64,000 bases of DNA from positions 2,232,001 to 2,296,000 of the forward strand of contig NC_014166.1 of the NCBI RefSeq assembly GCF_000092245.1, read 5' to 3'. Origin of the DNA: Arcobacter nitrofigilis DSM 7299. GTDB lineage: Bacteria > Campylobacterota > Campylobacteria > Campylobacterales > Arcobacteraceae. The notes under the pieces were generated by a model. It was given only the letters and a program-made list of their open reading frames with translations. It had not been told where the DNA came from and made no database searches. This document shows positions 9,114 through 17,899 of the stretch, piece by piece. The position numbers and the translations under genes were made by a program. Within the stretch, counting starts at the first letter, position 1. The number at the start of each line of letters is the position of its first letter.

Positions 9114-9874
9114 TAAGGCTTAACCTTTGCATACAGATATCCTAAAAAATTATTCGAAAATATTGCTAAATTCTTTTTCAACCATTTAGCATCTTTTTTA
9201 ACAGATATTCTTTTTATTTCTGTCAAATTGTTATTAGGTAAATTTATACCTCTTTGAGTAGTAAATAGTATATCTAAATCTTTTTTAATAGCTTCTTTGA
9301 CTAATTCTTTAGTAAATTTTCCCCTAGGCCAACAAAGAAAATGTTCATCAAATCTAAAATGTTTTTTAATCATTTCTTTTGATTTAATAAATTCTTCAGT
9401 CCAGTCTATATCTGAGAAATATTTATCTCTATGTGTATGAGTGTGTGAGTGAATATCAAATACATCTTTCATGCTTTTCAATTCACTCCATGTACATAAA
9501 ACAGCTCTTGGATTTGTTAGTACAAGCTTTTTGCATTCGTTATGTTTTTTTTCTATGTATTCTGATTCAATGTCATTTGAAGATTTTTCTATCCATTGAG
9601 TAACTACAAAAAGTGTTGCCTTTAAATTATACTTTTTTAAAATTGGATAAGCATAAATAAAATTATCTCTCCATCCATCATCAAATGTTATAAGTAGAGA
9701 CTTTTTTGGAACTTTTAGTTTTCCTTGTTTATACAAATAAAATTCATTTGATGTTAATGATTTCCATCCATTTTCATTCAAATATTTCATTTGAGCATCA
9801 AAGTTCTTTACACTACTAGCTATAAAACTATCTTGTGAAAGTATATGATGATACATTAATACAGGAACACTCAT
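9113..9874 (-). CDS. Polysaccharide deacetylase (NodB homology domain)
   Basis: The 253-residue protein belongs to carbohydrate esterase family 4. It opens with VPVLMYHHIL, has the metal- and base-supplying motif LLITFDDGWRDN (about 60-71), and the zinc-binding histidines in FDIHSHTHTHRD (about 135-146), with CWPRG as the third motif. No signal peptide is visible, so it should act in the cytoplasm, removing an N-acetyl group from a sugar of the LPS core or its precursor. It overlaps the GT4 gene upstream by four bases (ATGA-type) and a GT9 gene downstream by one base. Confidence 0.88.
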   Translation of the reverse strand: MSVPVLMYHHILSQDSFIASSVKNFDAQMKYLNENGWKSLTSNEFYLYKQGKLKVPKKSLLITFDDGWRDNFIYAYPILKKYNLKATLFVVTQWIEKSSNDIESEYIEKKHNECKKLVLTNPRAVLCTWSELKSMKDVFDIHSHTHTHRDKYFSDIDWTEEFIKSKEMIKKHFRFDEHFLCWPRGKFTKELVKEAIKKDLDILFTTQRGINLPNNNLTEIKRISVKKDAKWLKKNLAIFSNNFLGYLYAKVKP

Positions 9875-10935
9875 AATTTATCCACAAGTTCTTTATACAG
9901 TTTTGTTGTATCTTCCATCATTTTCTCAACTGAAAAACATTTAAGAATAAACTCTCTTGCATTTTTAGAGAAATTCTCTCTTTTTATATTATCTTCTAAT
10001 AACTCTTTTAGTTGTTTTTCTAACATCTTAAAGTCATCAAATAAATATCCAGTTTTCCCATCTTCTAAAGCTTCTGGAATTCCACCAACATTACTTCCCA
10101 AAACAGGTACTCCACATGATTGTGCTTCAAGTAAAGAAGTACCCAAGGCTTCATGTCTAGAAGCTAAACAAAACAAATCAAAGTTTGGCAGTAGATTTTC
10201 AACATCATTTCTATGTCCCAACATAATAACTCTATTTTCTACATTATTTTCTTTAATACAGTTCTCAATTCTTTCTTTCATAGGACCTTCTCCTACAATA
10301 ACCAACTTAACATCTATATTTTTTATTTTTGAAAATGCTTTTATCAAAGCCATATGTCTTTTTGCATCTCTTAATACAGCAACAACTCCAACAAGTAAAA
10401 TACTACTTGATAAATTTAATTCTGTTCTTAAATCATAATTTTTATTTGGAGAAAATTTATTAGTATCTATTCCAGTATAAATATTAACTAATTTATTGTC
10501 ATGTACACCCATAGAAGAGAGATACTCTTTTACTTGATTACTTACTGTAACAACTTTTGTTGTTAAATTATAACTATAAGGCCCTTTTATAGGTAAAATA
10601 AGATGTCGTACTCTGATAACACTTGTATTAGTAAGTAAGCCTACAATATTTCCTATCCATGAGTCTTTCCCTGAATGCGTAGAAATAATATCTATTTTAT
10701 TTTTTTTTATAAATTTACATAAAGAATAAATTGTTTTTAAATTATAAATCTTATTTAACTTAAAAGTAAAAAATTCACCATTTACTTCTTCTCTATTTTT
10801 ATATAAAGTACTATTTTCTTCAATAGCCCAAAAAACTCTATATTCATCTTCTGGCAAATTATTGACAACTCTTACTGTCCTTTTTTCTTGTCCACCCCAA
10901 CCTTTTGAGCTTTCCATTTCTAGTATGTTAATCAT
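9871..10935 (-). CDS. Glycosyltransferase family 4
   Basis: A 354-residue GT4 protein. The N-terminus MESSKGWGGQEKRTVRVVNNLP has the GGQE acceptor-loop motif. The linker and C-terminal domain show VVAVLRDAKRHMALIKAF (about 186), KLVIVGEGPMKERIE (about 212) and the intact E(x7)E motif in SRHEALGTSLLEAQSCGVPV (about 257-277), then GGIPEALEDGKTGYLF. It is coupled at both ends: 8 bp overlap with the GT9 gene upstream and 4 bp with the deacetylase. Likely a hexosyltransferase of the LPS core. Confidence 0.9.
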   Translation of the reverse strand: MINILEMESSKGWGGQEKRTVRVVNNLPEDEYRVFWAIEENSTLYKNREEVNGEFFTFKLNKIYNLKTIYSLCKFIKKNKIDIISTHSGKDSWIGNIVGLLTNTSVIRVRHLILPIKGPYSYNLTTKVVTVSNQVKEYLSSMGVHDNKLVNIYTGIDTNKFSPNKNYDLRTELNLSSSILLVGVVAVLRDAKRHMALIKAFSKIKNIDVKLVIVGEGPMKERIENCIKENNVENRVIMLGHRNDVENLLPNFDLFCLASRHEALGTSLLEAQSCGVPVLGSNVGGIPEALEDGKTGYLFDDFKMLEKQLKELLEDNIKRENFSKNAREFILKCFSVEKMMEDTTKLYKELVDKL

Positions 10936-12034
10936 TTACCATCTCATTAATATTTTTCTTAATAAATTCAAAATCTAAATTCATCAGACAATCACTGATT
11001 TTAGTTCCATCACAGCCATCTTTTCCACATGGTTGACAATCTCTTGATTCTGCTATTACTCTATGCTTTCCCATAGTTTGAAAGCCATTTCTCTTTGTAT
11101 ATCCACTTTCCATCATGTCATTATCCCAAGGTCCCCAATGATCTGTTCCGCTTGGTCCAAAAAAAGCCAACACTGGTATATTATTTGCAGCGCTTATATG
11201 CATTATTGAAGTATCAACACCTATAAATATTTTTGCTTTTTTATTTAGACAAACAGTTTGTTTTAGTGTAAGTTTTCCAGATAAAACAATTGGTTTACTA
11301 TTACATAAAGATAATATATTATTTAATCTTTCAATCTCATGTGACACAGGAGCTGCTGTTAATATTACTTTTATAGCTAAGTGATCTTCACAATAATCAA
11401 TAATTTTAGCCATTGTGATATCATTTATACATTTAAACATCCATCTAGAAACAGCATGTATATGAATAAAGTTTTTAATTTCAATATTTTCTTTTTTTAA
11501 TATATCATCTACTTTTTCTTCATCTTCTTTTGACCAAAATATTTCTACTTTTTTCTCTTTTATATCTAGGTTAAACTCTCTTAATGTATCTAAATCCATC
11601 TCTAAAGTATGTCTAAGTTCTTGTTTAGGTAAGTAGTTTGTAAATACATTTTTAGTTAAAATATTTTTCTCACCTGAGTATCCAACTTTTATCTTTGCGC
11701 CACTTATAAGTGCTAATTGAGCTCCCCTATCACCCTTAGTTGTATTTATAACCATATCATATGATTTTTTTCTAATAGACAAGGCAAACTTTATCTCTTC
11801 AATTATTCTCTTAATTGGTGAATATTTTTTAATCTTAGCCCTATCATAAATAATTACTTCATTTATATTAGGATTTAAAGTTACCATTTCTTTGGAGCCT
11901 TTATTAACTGCAATATCAATAATAGCATCTGGAAAATTAAATCTTAGATTTTTTATTAAAGGTGTAGTAAGAAGTACATCTCCAATATTTCTAAACTTCA
12001 TTACTAAAATTCTTTTAGGATTTATTTTATTCAT
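10928..12034 (-). CDS. GT9 heptosyltransferase III-like (WaaQ/RfaQ-type)
   Basis: A 368-residue protein when started at the ATG 12032-12034 (MNKINPKRILVMKFRNIGD); a longer frame exists upstream, but this ATG overlaps the TGA of the GT2 gene in a classical ATGA junction and places the GT9 motif at the normal distance. Motifs: MKFRNIGDVLLTTPLIKNLR, FIHIHAVSRWMFKCINDI, and IGVDTSIMHISAANNIPVLA, then FFGPSGTDHWGPW, which is typical of the WaaQ branch. A C-terminal CQPCGKDGC cluster is present. It probably adds the third (side-branch) heptose of the core. Confidence 0.85.
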   Translation of the reverse strand: MNKINPKRILVMKFRNIGDVLLTTPLIKNLRFNFPDAIIDIAVNKGSKEMVTLNPNINEVIIYDRAKIKKYSPIKRIIEEIKFALSIRKKSYDMVINTTKGDRGAQLALISGAKIKVGYSGEKNILTKNVFTNYLPKQELRHTLEMDLDTLREFNLDIKEKKVEIFWSKEDEEKVDDILKKENIEIKNFIHIHAVSRWMFKCINDITMAKIIDYCEDHLAIKVILTAAPVSHEIERLNNILSLCNSKPIVLSGKLTLKQTVCLNKKAKIFIGVDTSIMHISAANNIPVLAFFGPSGTDHWGPWDNDMMESGYTKRNGFQTMGKHRVIAESRDCQPCGKDGCDGTKISDCLMNLDFEFIKKNINEMVND

Positions 12035-12744
12035 TTTATATATTTCCAAAAAGTATATTGTGCATATAGTTTTGATATTACAAACCCATGCCAACCATCT
12101 TTAAAACCTTGCTTTAAAATATAAAGTTTAAAAAATGTCCAATATGGATTTATAATTGCTTTTAAAATAGATTTTTTCTTATGATTAAGTGTAGAATATC
12201 TATTTTGTTTAGATATAAATTCATCAATATTTTCATACGCTAGATGAATCATATGATTTTTTAAATATCTTGCTTTTGTTTCTAATTGTACACTTTCATG
12301 AACAGGTACTTCATTAAACTTTCCAAATTTTTTATTAAATAGTCTAATTGAATAATCAGGATAAAGACCACAAGTTTTAATATCTTTTCCAAAAAAGTTA
12401 TTTAGCCTTGCAACAAAATATCCATTTGCACTAGGATTTTCTAAAGTTTTTATAATCTCTTTTTTTAGCTCTTCTGTGATTCTCTCGTCACTATCTAAAA
12501 CAAATACCCAATCATAAGATGCAAGTTCAACTGCTCGGTTTTTTTGAGCACCAAAACCTCTCCACTCTTCTTCAAAAACCTTAGCACCTAATTCACTTGC
12601 AATCTTGCAAGTAGTGTCATTAGAACCACTATCAAGTATTAATACTTCATCTGCAAATAAAGATGACTTTATAGCATCACCTATAAATTTCTCTTCATTT
12701 TTTGTAATTATTACTATTGAAAGTTTATTTATAGATGTGTTCAT
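12031..12744 (-). CDS. WaaE-like GT2 LPS core glycosyltransferase
   Basis: A 237-residue GT-A (family 2) transferase of the WaaE/KdtX type. The start chosen is the ATG at 12742-12744 (MNTSINKLSIVIITKNEE), preceded by GGAAGA at the right distance; this overlaps the acyltransferase gene by 20 bp. Motifs: LSIVIITKNEEKFI at the N-terminus, LILDSGSNDTT, and the DxD metal site in WVFVLDSDERI (about residue 83), followed by the family-typical region IRLFNKKFGKFNEVPVHE. In other bacteria WaaE adds a beta-glucose to heptose I. The WaaC and acyltransferase neighbours support a role in the inner core. Confidence 0.88.
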   Translation of the reverse strand: MNTSINKLSIVIITKNEEKFIGDAIKSSLFADEVLILDSGSNDTTCKIASELGAKVFEEEWRGFGAQKNRAVELASYDWVFVLDSDERITEELKKEIIKTLENPSANGYFVARLNNFFGKDIKTCGLYPDYSIRLFNKKFGKFNEVPVHESVQLETKARYLKNHMIHLAYENIDEFISKQNRYSTLNHKKKSILKAIINPYWTFFKLYILKQGFKDGWHGFVISKLYAQYTFWKYIK

Positions 12745-13615
12745 ACTGATTCTTCCATCTTTTATGTAACCAAAACCATTCATTTGGTTTGCTTTTTATT
12801 ACTTCTTCTGTAATATCTGCTTGCTTTTGAACACACTCTAAAATATCTTTTTCTTTATCTTCACTATTTGCTACTTCAAATGATTCATAAAACTCTATTT
12901 CATAATTTTCATTATCCATAGATTTTATAAATGCAGGAATAATAACCGCATCAAATTTTTTTGCTAAAACTGCAGCACTTGGAGTGTGTCTTGCTTTTTT
13001 ACCAAAAAAATCTATTAAAATACCCTCTTCATCTTTTGTATTTTGATCAACTAAAATCCCAACTGGTCTATTTTTTTTTAAAGCTTGTAACATTCCTTTC
13101 ATAGCACCACTTTTACTTAATAATTCAACATCAAACTGTTCTCTATTTTTAGTTAAGATTTTATTCATCACATCACTTTCTAAATCCCTACCTACTATTG
13201 ATAGAGGAGTAAGTTTTTCAGCAATTGCTAGTGATAAAAGTTCCCAATTACCATAGTGAGCAGTCATAATAATAATTTTTCTATTCTGATTAATAAGATT
13301 TGTTAGTAAGTCTTCATTTTTAAAAGTTACTTTGTTAAGTATTTCATCTTTTGTTGCACCTTGATTTCTTATAAAATCAGCAAGTGTGTAAACCAAGTTT
13401 TTATAACACCCTTTTATAATATCAATTTTTTCATCTTCACTAATTTTATCTTCATAAGCAAGGTCTAAATTTGCTTTAGCGATTTTTTTATGTTTTTTAT
13501 CTATACAAAAAAGTATATAACTCAAAAAATCTAAAATAGAATATAAAATTACATGGGGAGTATAGATTATGAGAAATCGAAAGCTAGTAAAAAGAAATAA
13601 ATACACATTATCCAT
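12725..13615 (-). CDS. htrB: Lipid A biosynthesis late acyltransferase (HtrB/LpxL family)
   Basis: A 296-residue membrane-associated acyltransferase that should attach a secondary fatty acid to Kdo2-lipid IVA. It has an N-terminal hydrophobic segment (about 8-38). The catalytic H(x4)E/D motif is TAHYGNWELLSLA (histidine about residue 118). Other family features are VGRDLESDVMNKIL, PVGILVDQNTKDEEGILIDFFG and the C-terminal PNEWFWLHKRWK. It overlaps waaC upstream by 8 bp. The waaC-htrB pair matches known gene order in Campylobacter. Confidence 0.92.
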   Translation of the reverse strand: MDNVYLFLFTSFRFLIIYTPHVILYSILDFLSYILFCIDKKHKKIAKANLDLAYEDKISEDEKIDIIKGCYKNLVYTLADFIRNQGATKDEILNKVTFKNEDLLTNLINQNRKIIIMTAHYGNWELLSLAIAEKLTPLSIVGRDLESDVMNKILTKNREQFDVELLSKSGAMKGMLQALKKNRPVGILVDQNTKDEEGILIDFFGKKARHTPSAAVLAKKFDAVIIPAFIKSMDNENYEIEFYESFEVANSEDKEKDILECVQKQADITEEVIKSKPNEWFWLHKRWKNQYEHIYK

Positions 13616-14618
13616 ATAATAAACTCTTTGCCTCTTTAATAATTATCTTTTCATCAATCTTCGTAATTGAAAAATCATTTTTATCAAGTTTATAATGATT
13701 TACTTTACTATTAGATTTTACTATTTTATTTATTGAAGTTTGATAAATTCTATTAATAGGAGTTGGTCCAAAAATTGTTATAGATGGAATATTCAAAGCC
13801 CACGCCATGTGTGTAGGTCCCGTATCATTCCCTATTAATAAATCTGATTTAGAAATAAAGGCCTTTAAACTATTTAAATCAATTTTTGGTAAAGCCTTTA
13901 TAAACTCAGAATTGCTTTCAAGCCAAAAAGCTTTCTCTTTTTCATTTTCGCTACCCCAAACTACAACACAATTCTCTTTTAACTCATTAGCTATTTTTAA
14001 AAACTTTTCTTTAGGATAATTTCTACTTTCCCATGTTGAGCCAATCACAAAAACTATATTCTTTTTATCTTTATCTAAATAATCGTAAATAATAGAATTT
14101 TCATCTTTATAAAATAAAAAAGGCTCTTTTTCTAAGATCATTTTTGAAGTAATTTCAAAATCTAAAGGAGAAGATAATACTTTTACATTTCTATCAATCG
14201 TATTTTCATCATATGGTATTGATACTTTTTTATTGTAAAAAAGTGAAGCACTCTTTTCTCTTATTGAGTTTTTGTCAAAACCTGCAACACTATTTCCTAG
14301 AAGTCTTGATACAATTGCTGATTTTATTAAACCCTGAGCATCAATTACTAAGTCATAATTGTTTTTTGAATAGTTTTTTATTAGTTTTATTTGATTAAAA
14401 ATTTCTAATTTATTCTTTTTTATTGATTTTAAATTTATGCTATAAATATTATTTATGTGAGGATTATTTTGTAAAACTTGTGAGAAGCTCTCTTCTACAA
14501 ACCAATCAATTGAAATATTTGGATAATTCTTTTTTATATATTGTAAAGCAACCATGGCATGAATAATATCACCCATTGCAGATAGCTTTACAATTGCAAG
14601 CTTCTTAATTTGATTCAT
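13608..14618 (-). CDS. waaC: Lipopolysaccharide heptosyltransferase I (WaaC)
   Basis: A 336-residue GT9 protein expected to add the first heptose to Kdo. N-terminal motif LAIVKLSAMGDIIHAMVALQ (about 7-26) is the WaaC form (KxSxxGDxxH). The DAQGLIKSAI segment (about 92) and FVIGSTWESRNYPKEKF (about 189) follow, and the donor site is LIGNDTGPTHMAWALNIPSI (about 260). It is the first gene of the LPS operon after ppx; only three bases separate it from ppx, so co-transcription with ppx is possible. Confidence 0.92.
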   Translation of the reverse strand: MNQIKKLAIVKLSAMGDIIHAMVALQYIKKNYPNISIDWFVEESFSQVLQNNPHINNIYSINLKSIKKNKLEIFNQIKLIKNYSKNNYDLVIDAQGLIKSAIVSRLLGNSVAGFDKNSIREKSASLFYNKKVSIPYDENTIDRNVKVLSSPLDFEITSKMILEKEPFLFYKDENSIIYDYLDKDKKNIVFVIGSTWESRNYPKEKFLKIANELKENCVVVWGSENEKEKAFWLESNSEFIKALPKIDLNSLKAFISKSDLLIGNDTGPTHMAWALNIPSITIFGPTPINRIYQTSINKIVKSNSKVNHYKLDKNDFSITKIDEKIIIKEAKSLLYG

Positions 14619-14621
14619 AAA

Positions 14622-16091
14622 CTACTTTATTTTAATTTTTATGCCCTTTGGCATTTGTAATTTATCTATTTCACTTTTGACTAGATAAATATCACTTTCC
14701 ATATCAATACATAGTTTACTATCTTTTAAGTTATACTCTACTTTTGGTGCTGATAGGTCGTTATTAATTAGAAGATTCAAAGATATCATAAAAGATAGCC
14801 ATTGCATGGTTTCCAAAGGAGGTAGAAGCATTTTATGTCTGATTATGTCTCTTTGCATTGGTAATGATTTTTTTGAGAATTTTATAATATGAGCAACTGT
14901 AACTCTAGAACTATGTAGAAAATCATAATTCAAGCCATTTAATATAAATTCAGCTGTACTATCATTCCCTTTATAAAAATTCAGACTATTTCCAATAGAG
15001 TGCAGTTTTGAGGCTATTACTAATAGAGTTCTATATTTATCATCTAATTGATGAATTGGTTTTAATACATCAAATATTTTTCTTGCATTTGAGCCAAAAT
15101 AAGCACTTGTTTTTTCATCGACTTGGTATCTATCAAGTAAACTTCGAACACTTACATTAAAATTATTTGGAAATTTACAATTTGAGTTTCTTAATAAATC
15201 AGTTAAATAAACACCCTCACGCACACCAGCACCTGATGTTACAACTTCTTGTATATTTAACTCATTTAAAATAGTAGCAAAAATAAAAGTTCCCTCTTTT
15301 ATTGTGTCAAACCTATCTTTTTTTACGCCTAAGAGTTTCAAAGTATTGTTGTTTTTTGAGTTATATATTGCTTCAAATAATTGTATATTTGAATTTACAT
15401 TATATTTAAAACCATGAAGAACATCTAATGGATAGTAGTTTTTTTTCATAATTACTCTACTCAAAGCTCTTATACTTCCACCAATACCAATTACAGTACT
15501 TGGTATATCATATCCACAGGACTTAAGCTCTTCAAGCTTATTTAAAATATATTTTTTAGCACCGTCCATATCTCCTTTAGAAAAAAACAGTTCCGCTAAC
15601 CTAACTGTTCCAATATCTAAAGATAAAACATGCTCTATATTTTTGTTTCTAACTATTGCAAATTCGGTCGATCCCCCACCAATATCTACAGTTACAAAAT
15701 CATCAGCTTTTATTAAATTAAGAGCAGCTATTCCACCAAAATATGCTTCTTTTGTACCATCAATTACTTTAATATCTAAGCCTAATTCATTTTTTACTCT
15801 ATTTACAAATATTTTTGAATTTGGGGCATCTCTCATAGCAGAAGTTGCTACACAAAAGATTTTTCTAGATTTTAAAGATTTTGAGATATTTAAGAAGGAT
15901 TTTAAAGAGTTAAATGCTCTTTCCATGGGAACTTCTTGCAAGTTCCCAGCATTTTCATAAGAGCCTTCTGAGATTTTAACTCTGGCTTTGGTTTCATTTA
16001 GAAGATGAAAAGCAAAACGGCTACTTTTTTGCATCACAACCATGCGCATTGAGTTAGACCCAATGTCTATAACAGTTGTAATCTTAGCCAT
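14622..16091 (-). CDS. ppx: Ppx/GppA-family phosphatase
   Basis: A 489-residue ASKHA-fold protein of the exopolyphosphatase / guanosine pentaphosphatase family. Phosphate-binding motifs are visible: VIDIGSNSMRMVVM (about 8-21), the catalytic glutamate region, FVTVDIGGGSTEFAIV (about 134-149) and VIGIGGSIRALSRVI (about 204). The C-terminal third contains an HD-like helical region with LHSIG and RHKMLLPP. It would degrade polyphosphate or pppGpp in the cytoplasm. It is followed by waaC and preceded by a ferredoxin gene four bases away; the fdx-ppx pairing is known from Campylobacter. Confidence 0.88.
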   Translation of the reverse strand: MAKITTVIDIGSNSMRMVVMQKSSRFAFHLLNETKARVKISEGSYENAGNLQEVPMERAFNSLKSFLNISKSLKSRKIFCVATSAMRDAPNSKIFVNRVKNELGLDIKVIDGTKEAYFGGIAALNLIKADDFVTVDIGGGSTEFAIVRNKNIEHVLSLDIGTVRLAELFFSKGDMDGAKKYILNKLEELKSCGYDIPSTVIGIGGSIRALSRVIMKKNYYPLDVLHGFKYNVNSNIQLFEAIYNSKNNNTLKLLGVKKDRFDTIKEGTFIFATILNELNIQEVVTSGAGVREGVYLTDLLRNSNCKFPNNFNVSVRSLLDRYQVDEKTSAYFGSNARKIFDVLKPIHQLDDKYRTLLVIASKLHSIGNSLNFYKGNDSTAEFILNGLNYDFLHSSRVTVAHIIKFSKKSLPMQRDIIRHKMLLPPLETMQWLSFMISLNLLINNDLSAPKVEYNLKDSKLCIDMESDIYLVKSEIDKLQMPKGIKIKIK

Positions 16092-16094
16092 TTA

Positions 16095-16385
<291 letters not shown>

Positions 16386-16496
16386 TTATAACCTAATATT
16401 TATTAAAAATTTCTTTAATTAGAACAATATTTATAACAGTTTTGTTAAAAATAAGAAATTTAAGAATAATTTTAAAAATTAAAAGTTTATTAGATT

Positions 16497-16526
16497 AAAA
16501 AGAAGAGTAAAAATACTCCTCTTTTT
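16497..16526 (-). terminator. Intrinsic terminator of the gltBD operon
   Basis: A 13-bp stem (16497-16509 with 16514-16526) with a 4-base loop. On the minus strand the single non-Watson-Crick position is a G-T wobble, and the stem runs into a T-rich tail, so it works for leftward transcription. It overlaps the last bases of the gltD stop codon. The remaining 16350-16496 region upstream of fdxB is AT-rich and shows no gene. Confidence 0.75.
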
Positions 16527-17898
16527 ATATAAGTTTAGAAAGAATTATTTTTGCTGCTTCTCTTCCATCAAGTGAGGCAGTTACAGCTAAGTGAGCTCCT
16601 CTTTGACAATCTCCACCTGCATAAACTTTTTTATTAGAAGTGGCATAGTTATTTGTTTCAACGCCACCCCATGAATTAGTTTTTACATTTAATTCTTTTA
16701 GAAATGCTGGAACTTCTGGTTTGAATCCTAAAGCTAAAATTATAACATCAGCCTCTTCAAAATATTCACTTCCCTCATTTATTACAACTTTTTGTCTTCC
16801 TGATTCATCTGGTTCGCTCATAGAAGTAGTTAATACTTCAATTTTAACAGCTTTTCCATCTTCCACAACAAAAGATTTGGGAGAAGCATTAAATACATAT
16901 TCAACTCCTTCTTCTTTTGCATTTACCACTTCTTTTTTAGATCCAGGCATATTTGCTTCATCTCTTCTATAAAGACATTTTACAGTTCTTGCACCTTCTC
17001 TTACGGATGTTCTCACACAGTCCATAGCAGTATCTCCACCACCAATTACAACTACATTTTGTCCACTTACATCAATAAAATCTTCTGTTTCATTTCCAAA
17101 ATTTCTTTTTTGAACTCCAGTTAAAAATTCCATTGCTAAATGAACATTTGAAGATTTTTCACCTTCAATACCAGTATAATTACCCAAAGTTGAACCAATA
17201 CCAAGATAAATTGCGTCAAATTCTTCTTCTAATTCTTTTACAGATTTATCTTTTCCTATTTCACAATTTAAATGTAACTTCATACCAGCTTTTACTAACC
17301 ATTCAACTCTTCGTTGAACTACAGTTTTATCAAGTTTAAATCCTGGAATTCCATAAGTTAAAAGACCACCTGCTCTATCAGATCTTTCAAAAAGCTCTAC
17401 TTGAATACCTCGTCTTAGTAAAAAAGTAGCTGCTGATAATCCACTTGGTCCTGAACCAATGATTGCAACTTTTTTATTACTAGTTATTCCTGGATATTTT
17501 GGTTCCATTCCCTTTTCAAAAGCTTTTTCACTAATATGAGTTTCAATAGCACCAATTGAAATAGCTCCATGCCCAGTATTTAAAGAACAGGCACCTTCAC
17601 ATAAAACATCTTGTGGACAAATTCTTCCTAAGATTTCAGGGAAAGGAGATGTCTCATTAGATAAAGCAAATGCTAAATCTAAATTTTTATTTGCTGTTTG
17701 TTTCAACCATGCAGGAATATAGTTTCCTAAAGGGCATCCTGTATGACAATATGGGTCACCACATTGCATACATCTATCAGATTGCTCTTTTGCTCTTCCA
17801 TTACTAAAAACTTCATATATTTCACCAAAATCTTTTAATCTTTGTAGAACATCTCTTTTTTCAGGACTGATTCTTTCAAATTTAGTAAAGTTTAACAT
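16525..17898 (-). CDS. gltD: Glutamate synthase (NADPH) small subunit
   Basis: A 457-residue FAD/NAD(P)H oxidoreductase that supplies electrons to GltB for making glutamate from glutamine and 2-oxoglutarate. N-terminal cysteines for the [4Fe-4S] clusters: CMQCGDPYCHTGCPLGN (about 42-58) and CPQDVLCEGAC (about 93-103). The FAD-binding motif is VAIIGSGPSGLSAATFLLRRG (about 144), the NADPH-binding motif VVVIGGGDTAMDCVRT (about 284), and the end has YAGGDCQRGAHLAVTA. It follows gltB with one base between them. The operon ends with the terminator at 16497-16526. Confidence 0.96.
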   Translation of the reverse strand: MLNFTKFERISPEKRDVLQRLKDFGEIYEVFSNGRAKEQSDRCMQCGDPYCHTGCPLGNYIPAWLKQTANKNLDLAFALSNETSPFPEILGRICPQDVLCEGACSLNTGHGAISIGAIETHISEKAFEKGMEPKYPGITSNKKVAIIGSGPSGLSAATFLLRRGIQVELFERSDRAGGLLTYGIPGFKLDKTVVQRRVEWLVKAGMKLHLNCEIGKDKSVKELEEEFDAIYLGIGSTLGNYTGIEGEKSSNVHLAMEFLTGVQKRNFGNETEDFIDVSGQNVVVIGGGDTAMDCVRTSVREGARTVKCLYRRDEANMPGSKKEVVNAKEEGVEYVFNASPKSFVVEDGKAVKIEVLTTSMSEPDESGRQKVVINEGSEYFEEADVIILALGFKPEVPAFLKELNVKTNSWGGVETNNYATSNKKVYAGGDCQRGAHLAVTASLDGREAAKIILSKLI

Positions 17899-17899
17899 C

